DNA of 17,512 nt from CAYSCX01 sp964429575. GTDB lineage: Bacteria; Desulfobacterota; Binatia; Binatales; Binataceae. The DNA is taken from the NCBI GenBank assembly GCA_964429575.1, contig CAYSCX010000041.1, positions 1 to 17,512 on the forward strand, given 5' to 3'. A program made the position numbers and the translations under genes. The notes below the pieces were generated by a model. The model made no database searches, was not told where the DNA came from, and saw only the letters and a program-made list of their open reading frames with translations. This document shows, in pieces, positions 12,523 through 17,512 of the stretch (position 1 is its first letter; every line of letters starts with the position of its first letter).

Positions 12523-13734
12523 ATGACGACAACCGCTTCGGGCGCGCTTGCGGGGCTGCGCGTCCTCGACCTGACGGACCATCGCGCACAACTGTGCGGG
12601 CGGCTGCTCGCCGACATGGGCGCCGATGTAATCAAGGTCGAGCCGCCGGGCGGGTGCGAGGCGCGGCGTATCGGGCCATTCGTCAACGACGAGCCGCATC
12701 CCGACCGCAGCCTGTTTTTCTGGTTCTACAATCTCAACAAGCGATCGCTGACGCTCGATGAGTCGCATCCACGCGGCCGCGAACTGCTGCTCGCGTTGGC
12801 ACGGAGCGCGGACGTCGTGATCGAAAATCACAACCCGGGGACTCTCGATGCGATGGGACTTGGCTGGGAGCGGCTGCATCGCGCCAATCCAGCGCTGGTG
12901 CTCTGCTCGATGACGCCCTTTGGACAGACGGGACCATACTGCGACTACGTCGCGGACGACACCGTGCTGACGGCGCTCGGAGGAATGCTCTATGTCAATG
13001 GGTGGCCCGGCAAGCGGCCGGTGCGTCCGCTGGGCATGCAGGCGTATCACTCGGCGGCCAACTACGGTGCGATCGCGACGATGTGCGCATTGGTCGCGCG
13101 CGAGACGACGGGCGAGGGCCAGTGGATCGATCTTTCGATGCAGGAGGCGACTGCGGCGGCGGTCGAACACGTCGCGGGAAGCTGGTTCGGCGTGAAGGCG
13201 GCCGAGCCACGGCGCGGATCGCTGCACTGGAGCCGGTTCTTCCGGGTCGCGAAGTGCCGCGACGGTTATGTGATGCACTGCTGTCTCGGCGACTGGACGT
13301 CGCTAATCGAATGGGTGAAGTCGGACGGTAAGGCGCGGGACCTGGTCGATCCGCAGTACCAACAGATCATGTACCGAGCGCTGATGGCCGAGCACATGTT
13401 CGACGTGCTCGATGAGTGGGTGAAGGATTATCCGCGCGACGAATTGCTCGAGCGCGCGCAACTGCTTCGGCAGCCGTACGCGGCGGTGCGCAAGCCCGAG
13501 GAACTGTTCGATGACGAGCAGTTGAAGGCGCGCGGCTATTTCGTCGAAGTCGAACACCCCGAGCTGGGACGAAAGTTCCGCTATCCCGGCGCGCCGTACA
13601 TGTTCAACGGTACGCCGTGGCGCGTGAGGCGGCGTCCTCCGCTGGCCGGCGAGCACACGCAGGAAATACTGCGCGATGAACTCGGTCTCGGCGCCGACAA
13701 GATCGCGGAACTCCGAAGCGAACGAGTTATCTGA
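12523..13734 (+). CDS. Class III CoA transferase (CaiB/BaiF), subunit lacking the catalytic Asp
   Basis: A 403-aa CaiB/BaiF-family protein. GLRVLDLTDHRAQLCGRLLA opens the fold, followed by MGADVIKVEPPGG (32-44), DRSLFFWFYNLNKRSLTLDE (61-80) and TTGEGQWIDLSMQEA; the C-terminus has RRPPLAGEHTQEIL. At the catalytic position, 22 residues before the Gly of TTGEG, it has Y175 (MQAYHSAANYG) instead of Asp. It is most like the 8234-9502 product, which shares the SLFFWxYNLNKxSxTLD block and also lacks the Asp. The ATG at 12523 has a weak GGAG-like site upstream. The next gene starts 2 bases after its stop, so the two are cotranscribed and probably form a heteromeric enzyme. Normal GC and codon use argue against decay: the fold is kept while the active residue is lost. 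Confidence 0.9.
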   Translation: MTTTASGALAGLRVLDLTDHRAQLCGRLLADMGADVIKVEPPGGCEARRIGPFVNDEPHPDRSLFFWFYNLNKRSLTLDESHPRGRELLLALARSADVVIENHNPGTLDAMGLGWERLHRANPALVLCSMTPFGQTGPYCDYVADDTVLTALGGMLYVNGWPGKRPVRPLGMQAYHSAANYGAIATMCALVARETTGEGQWIDLSMQEATAAAVEHVAGSWFGVKAAEPRRGSLHWSRFFRVAKCRDGYVMHCCLGDWTSLIEWVKSDGKARDLVDPQYQQIMYRALMAEHMFDVLDEWVKDYPRDELLERAQLLRQPYAAVRKPEELFDDEQLKARGYFVEVEHPELGRKFRYPGAPYMFNGTPWRVRRRPPLAGEHTQEILRDELGLGADKIAELRSERVI

Positions 13735-13736
13735 GG

Positions 13737-14939
13737 ATGGCGAGACTTCCACTGGAAGGAGTGCGCGTTCTCGACTTCACCTGGATCGTCGCGGGTCCGG
13801 TGGCGACGCGAACCCTCGCCGATCACGGCGCCGAAGTGATCAAGCTCGAGCGCAAGCAGCCGCAGACGCTCGGCCCGCGCCGCATCGGAATCCAGGGCGA
13901 CCTGAATCGCAATAAGCTATCGGCCGCGATCAACATGGCGAACCCGCAAGGAATCGAACTCGCGAGGCGGCTCGCCGCGAAGAGCGACATCGTAATCGAC
14001 AATTTTTCCGCGCGCGTGATGCGCCAGTGGGGCATGGACCACGCGAGCCTGGTCAAGGTGAAGCCGGACATCATATGCATCTCGATGTCCGGGCTCGGCC
14101 ACACGGGACCGCGCTCGGCGTACGTGAGTTACGGTCCGACGCTGCAGGCGCTCAGCGGTTACACGATGCTCATGGCGGACGACGATGGCGCGCCCGTCGG
14201 CTACGGCTACTCGTATGCGGACATGTGCGGAGGGTACACGGGCGCGCTCGCCGCGCTTATCGCGCTCTATCACCGCAAGCGCACCGGCGAGGGGCAGTTC
14301 GTCGATCTTTCGCAGTTCGAGGCGGTGACCAGCGTGATCGGTCCCGCGCTGCTGGACATCGCGGTGAACGGGCGCGAACAGAAACCCGGCGGCTACAACT
14401 CGCAGGAAGGGCCGGCCGCTCCGCATGGGGTGTACAGGTGCAAGGCGCTCGACAGCGACGATGACAGGTGGGTCGCGATTTCGGTGTACACGCAGGCTGA
14501 GTGGGAGCGATTCGTCGATGTCGTCGGTGCACCCGCGTGGACCAGCGATGCGAAGTTCCGGACGCTGTTCCTGCGGATGCAGAACCGCGCCGAGCTGGAC
14601 GCGCACGTGGGGCAGTGGACCGGCGAGCGAAGCGCCGAAGACGCGATGGCCGCGCTGCAAGCCTCGAAGGTGCCCGCAGGCGTCGTGTCGAACGGGCAGG
14701 ATCTCTGCGATCGCGATCCGCAACTTCGCGCGCGCGGATTCTGGCCAGAGGTAAAGCTGCCCGACGGCAACTCGACGCACGTCACAGGAGTTCCGTTCAA
14801 GCTTTCGGGCGGCTGTGGTTCGGTTCGCACGGTCGCACCCGAGGTTGGCGAGCAGAGCGATTACGTATTCGGAGAATTGCTCGGGCTAAACTCCGATCAG
14901 CGCAAGGAACTGGCCGCGCAAGGCGCGATCTGGGACTGA
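13737..14939 (+). CDS. Class III CoA transferase (CaiB/BaiF), Asp-bearing subunit
   Basis: A 400-aa CaiB/BaiF-family transferase. GVRVLDFTWIVAGPVATRTL near the N-terminus, HGAEVIKLER (30-39), NRNKLSAAINM (58-67), SYGPTLQALSGY (131-142) and RTGEGQFVDLSQFEA follow the family plan. D162 in YSYADMCGGYTG is at the exact position of the catalytic Asp, so this is the active subunit of the pair with the product of 12523-13734. It starts 2 bases after the upstream stop, with GAGG directly before the ATG inside the stop region. It lacks the insert seen at residues 60-88 of the 9499-10806 protein. The reaction is CoA transfer from an acyl-CoA to a carboxylate; the acids involved are unknown, and nothing nearby names a pathway. 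Confidence 0.92.
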   Translation: MARLPLEGVRVLDFTWIVAGPVATRTLADHGAEVIKLERKQPQTLGPRRIGIQGDLNRNKLSAAINMANPQGIELARRLAAKSDIVIDNFSARVMRQWGMDHASLVKVKPDIICISMSGLGHTGPRSAYVSYGPTLQALSGYTMLMADDDGAPVGYGYSYADMCGGYTGALAALIALYHRKRTGEGQFVDLSQFEAVTSVIGPALLDIAVNGREQKPGGYNSQEGPAAPHGVYRCKALDSDDDRWVAISVYTQAEWERFVDVVGAPAWTSDAKFRTLFLRMQNRAELDAHVGQWTGERSAEDAMAALQASKVPAGVVSNGQDLCDRDPQLRARGFWPEVKLPDGNSTHVTGVPFKLSGGCGSVRTVAPEVGEQSDYVFGELLGLNSDQRKELAAQGAIWD

Positions 14940-15042
14940 TTTTTCGCCTTTTCTTTCCCGCCAACTCGCCATCGCGCATTAAGCAGCTGTGCGCTAGAGT
15001 CCGCATAGCTACGCCTTGGCTGCCAAAAGGGGGTGCCTCGGG

Positions 15043-16575
15043 TTGCTCGCCAGCGTTCTATCGAGCGCACTTTTGGGTGTTGATGCCTATCCGGTCGAGG
15101 TTGAGGTTGACATCAGCCACGGCGTTCCGGGCGTCAAGACGGTCGGTCTCGGTGAGGGTGCGGTGCGTGAGGCGCATGAGCGGGTTCGAGCCGCGGTCAA
15201 GAACTCAGGTTTCGAATTCCCGCATCGCAAAATAACCATCAATCTCGCGCCCGCCGACACGCGCAAGGAAGGCTCCGCATTCGACCTTGCGATCGCGCTC
15301 GGCCTGGTCGCGGCTAACGGCGCGCTGACCAACCGCGGGAAGCTGCGCGAGTACCTGGTTCTGGGCGAGCTTGCGCTTGACGGAAGGGTGAAGGGGGTCA
15401 AGGGCGCGCTGCCAACCGCGTTGCTCGCTCGCGGCCGGAAATTCAGCGGCGTAATTCTCCCGCGCGAAAACGCGGAAGAGGCTGCGGTGGTTGGCGACAG
15501 CGTCGCGATACTAGGTGTCGATTCGCTGCGCGAGGCGTGGGAGTTTTTTGAGGGCCTTCGCAATCTCAAGCCGGCTGAGGTTGACGTCGATCGACTCTTC
15601 AACACCGCAAGCCGCTACAGCGTGGATTTCAATGAAGTCAAGGGGCAGGAGCAGGCCAAGCGGGCGCTCGAAGTCGCGGCGGCGGGCGGACATAACGTCC
15701 TCATGATTGGGCCGCCGGGGTCGGGCAAGACGATGCTCGCCAAGCGGCTGCCGACCATCCTGCCCGCGATGACCTTCGAGGAAGCGGTCGAGACGACCAA
15801 GGTACATAGCGTGACCGGGCTGCTCGGCGGCCGCGCGCTGATCGCGACGCGGCCGTTTCGCGCGCCGCATCACACCATCTCCGACGCTGGTCTCATCGGT
15901 GGAGGACCGATACCTCGACCCGGCGAGGTGAGTCTCGCTCACAACGGCGTGCTGTTTCTCGACGAGCTTCCGGAGTTTCGCAAGAACGTGCTCGAAGTTC
16001 TGCGCCAGCCGCTCGAGGACGCCAAGATAACCATCTCGCGGGTGATGGGCACGCTGACGTTCCCGGCAAGCGTGATGCTAATCGCGGCAATGAACCCGTG
16101 CCCATGCGGATTCTTCACCGATACGCAGCACGAATGCACGTGTACGCCGATCGGGATTCAGCGCTACCGTTCGCGAATCTCGGGGCCGCTACTCGACCGC
16201 ATCGACATTCACATCGAGGTCCCCGCGATCAAGTACAAGGAACTGACTGATAAAACCGCCGGAGAGCCGTCCGAGGTGATTCGGGGGCGCGTAAACCGGG
16301 GCCGCGACGTCCAGCTCGCGCGCTTCACCGGCATGCCGATCTACTGCAACGCGCAAATGGGAGCGAAGGAACTGCGCGCGCATTGCCAAGTCGAGCCCGC
16401 GGGCGAGCGGCTGCTGGAACTCGCGATCAACCGGCTGGGGCTGAGCGCGCGCGCGTACACGCGGATTCTCAAGGTCGCGCGAACGGTCGCGGACCTTGAC
16501 GACGGCGGCCCGATCAAGGCGCATCATGTGAGCGAAGCGATCCAGTATCGGTCGCTCGATCGCGTTGCGCTGTAA
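15043..16575 (+). CDS. comM: YifB/ComM-family Mg-chelatase-like AAA+ ATPase
   Basis: A 510-aa protein of the YifB/ComM family. In studied bacteria ComM is a hexameric helicase that promotes branch migration during integration of foreign DNA in natural transformation. An N-terminal Lon-protease-like domain (about 1-170) comes first, starting with the family sequence SALLGVDAYPVEVEVDIS. Walker A GPPGSGKT follows at 223-230 and Walker B LFLDE, with D307 and E308. Then comes a cysteine-rich NPCPCGF / CTC segment and the C-terminal Mg-chelatase-type domain ending in HHVSEAIQYRSLDR. Length is normal. I chose TTG at 15043 because it gives MLASVLSSALLGVDAY, the family start, and has AGGGGG 9 bases upstream; an in-frame TTG at 15016 adds an unrelated peptide. 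It stands alone on the plus strand, 103 bases after the CoA transferase. Confidence 0.93.
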   Translation: MLASVLSSALLGVDAYPVEVEVDISHGVPGVKTVGLGEGAVREAHERVRAAVKNSGFEFPHRKITINLAPADTRKEGSAFDLAIALGLVAANGALTNRGKLREYLVLGELALDGRVKGVKGALPTALLARGRKFSGVILPRENAEEAAVVGDSVAILGVDSLREAWEFFEGLRNLKPAEVDVDRLFNTASRYSVDFNEVKGQEQAKRALEVAAAGGHNVLMIGPPGSGKTMLAKRLPTILPAMTFEEAVETTKVHSVTGLLGGRALIATRPFRAPHHTISDAGLIGGGPIPRPGEVSLAHNGVLFLDELPEFRKNVLEVLRQPLEDAKITISRVMGTLTFPASVMLIAAMNPCPCGFFTDTQHECTCTPIGIQRYRSRISGPLLDRIDIHIEVPAIKYKELTDKTAGEPSEVIRGRVNRGRDVQLARFTGMPIYCNAQMGAKELRAHCQVEPAGERLLELAINRLGLSARAYTRILKVARTVADLDDGGPIKAHHVSEAIQYRSLDRVAL

Positions 16576-16664
16576 GCGTCATCTGCGTTTCCCGCGGCAA
16601 GTCACGCGAGTCGGACCTGTCGATCGCCGTTGGAACGCTTGCGGAAAACACATCTCGGCCAGGT

Positions 16665-16851
16665 TAGCAGGCTGTTGAAAAAGTCATTTTCAACAGCCTG
16701 CTCCCGCTCTCTCCCCTCCCCCAAATGGGGGAGAAGATTAGGTAAGAAGCCCGATCCTTCGCCGCTGGCTCAGGACAAGTCTTTCCCGCAGGGTGTTGAG
16801 CACACCTGCGCATCCGCGGCGCCATGTTCCGAGTTTCTCAACACCCTGCTA
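16665..16851. repeat. Three-hairpin MITE-like repeat, copy 3
   Basis: The best preserved copy, 187 bases. The left palindrome is AGCAGGCTGTTGAAAA/TTTTCAACAGCCTGCT (16666-16681, 16687-16702), 16 perfect pairs. The central is CTCCCCC/GGGGGAG (16716-16722, 16727-16733). The right is GCAGGGTGTTGAG/CTCAACACCCTGC (16788-16800, 16837-16849). The outer tips, TAGCAGGCTGTTGA and the complement of TCAACACCCTGCTA, are terminal inverted repeats differing at one base. It lies downstream of comM. The rest of 16576-16985 holds nothing else I can support. Confidence 0.88.
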
Positions 16852-16985
16852 GATCGCGGCCGGTAGCGATCCGGAAGCGCGACCGAGGGCTGGTCGGCCG
16901 TCGGTAGACGAAATGCTGACGCAGAGATATATGGCGGATAACCGCGAGTAACCATCAGGTCGGCGGCGTCAAGAGTACTCGAACC

Positions 16986-17512
16986 ATGCCACAGAAGCGA
17001 GGCGGACTGCGCGCCATATTCATGATTCTCGCAGTGCTCGTACCGGTAATCGCCGGCTTCGTTGGCCTTTACCTGCTGTACGTCACTAATCAAACCGCCT
17101 CAATCACGCGGCGCAACTACCGGCTGCTGGTTGCCGCGAGCCGCGAACTATCCAATCACGCCGATGAGGTTCGCGCCACCGCAAGCACGAACGGCAGGCG
17201 CGGCATCGCGCGTAAGTACTGGCATTGGCTTGATGAGCGCCTGGCGAAAGTGAAGCGGCTAGTGCTGGAGCTGCCAGCGACGAAGGAGGTGGCCGAGGAA
17301 TTTAAGCAGGTCCTGTCGCACGACGAGCTGTACATCGTCGAGTCTATCGTCACGCAGAGTGAGAGCGGCGAGGCTGATGAAGAGGATGTTCCGCCCCCGG
17401 GCGTCCACTCAGAAAGCTACCAGAACTTTTGCAACGACTCGACGAAAAGGCCGACCGTGGTGCTTTCGCCCAAAGACGACACCTATATTTACTTCGGCTA
17501 TGACCCATTCTT
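16986..17512 (+). CDS. Membrane-anchored protein, N-terminal part (3' end outside window)
   Basis: An open frame of 175 codons from ATG 16986 to the window edge without a stop. It begins MPQKRGG, then a single strong hydrophobic segment at about 9-32 (AIFMILAVLVPVIAGFVGLY). A hydrophilic part follows, rich in charged residues, with ERLAKVKRLVLELPATKEV suggesting a helical stretch near 80-100 and an acidic DEEDVPPPG linker near 140. A short basic N-terminus before one membrane helix suggests N-terminus inside and the following region in the periplasm. Such a layout is common in sensor kinases, chemoreceptors and cyclases, but no catalytic domain is visible, so I assign no function. No clear ribosome site is seen. 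The frame is absent on the other strand and the codon use fits the chromosome. Confidence 0.7.
   Translation, partial: MPQKRGGLRAIFMILAVLVPVIAGFVGLYLLYVTNQTASITRRNYRLLVAASRELSNHADEVRATASTNGRRGIARKYWHWLDERLAKVKRLVLELPATKEVAEEFKQVLSHDELYIVESIVTQSESGEADEEDVPPPGVHSESYQNFCNDSTKRPTVVLSPKDDTYIYFGYDPF

Noticed and set aside
12223..13278. 351-codon minus-strand frame opposite the CoA transferase at 12523
   Set aside because: Antisense shadow; the plus strand carries a complete family protein and a GFA remnant in the same bases.
13917..14780. 287-codon minus-strand frame opposite the CoA transferase at 13737
   Set aside because: Antisense shadow with no motif of its own.

Overview
This is a 17.5 kb piece of a GC-rich bacterial chromosome. 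It carries housekeeping genes (aroB, ileS, lspA and a comM-type ATPase) mixed with accessory genes. The high GC, the abundant class III CoA transferases, the excisionase-like HTH protein and the scattered hairpin repeats suggest a soil or sediment lineage of the deltaproteobacterial or Binatota type. That placement is a guess from style, not from a marker gene. I saw no rRNA, tRNA or CRISPR array.

Layout. Bases 1-626 hold the 3' part of aroB (+). Bases 627-2900 are an accessory patch of visibly lower GC. It has a DUF6884-like gene (-) and a GIY-YIG-like nuclease gene (+) diverging from a 66 bp promoter region, then a decayed N-terminus of a type ISP restriction/methylase-like gene, then a cluster of short hairpin repeats. 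A small HTH gene follows at 3047-3271 (+). Bases 3313-10806 are all minus strand: two class III CoA transferase subunits (9499-10806, then 8234-9502, translationally coupled), ileS, lspA and a phosphotriesterase-family hydrolase. Bases 10937-12495 hold a palindrome over the start of an unknown 85-aa gene, two decayed GFA-like fragments, and between them a SAM methyltransferase interrupted by two consecutive in-frame TGA codons. Bases 12523-14939 (+) hold a second CoA transferase pair, followed by the comM-like gene. The 5' part of an unknown membrane-anchored protein runs off the right edge.

How the genes relate. Each CoA transferase pair has one member with the catalytic Asp of the family (D199 at 9499-10806; D162 at 13737-14939). 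In the other member that position is Leu or Tyr in a gap-free alignment. This points to two heteromeric enzymes, each with one active and one degenerate subunit, as in known two-subunit class III enzymes such as benzylsuccinate CoA transferase. Their order is reversed between the two operons. Substrates cannot be read from the sequence.

Most interesting items. (1) The methyltransferase with tandem TGA keeps the same frame and family-like sequence on both sides. A 7 bp hairpin with a 5-nt loop follows, its loop starting 17 nt after the second TGA, so a selenoprotein with adjacent Sec residues is possible; a decaying gene is the alternative. (2) The paired active/degenerate CoA transferases. 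(3) Three copies of a three-hairpin, MITE-like repeat. One fills the ileS-lspA gap and overlaps the ileS stop codon. (4) The divergent DUF6884/GIY-YIG pair beside a restriction-gene remnant, a possible small defence-type module.
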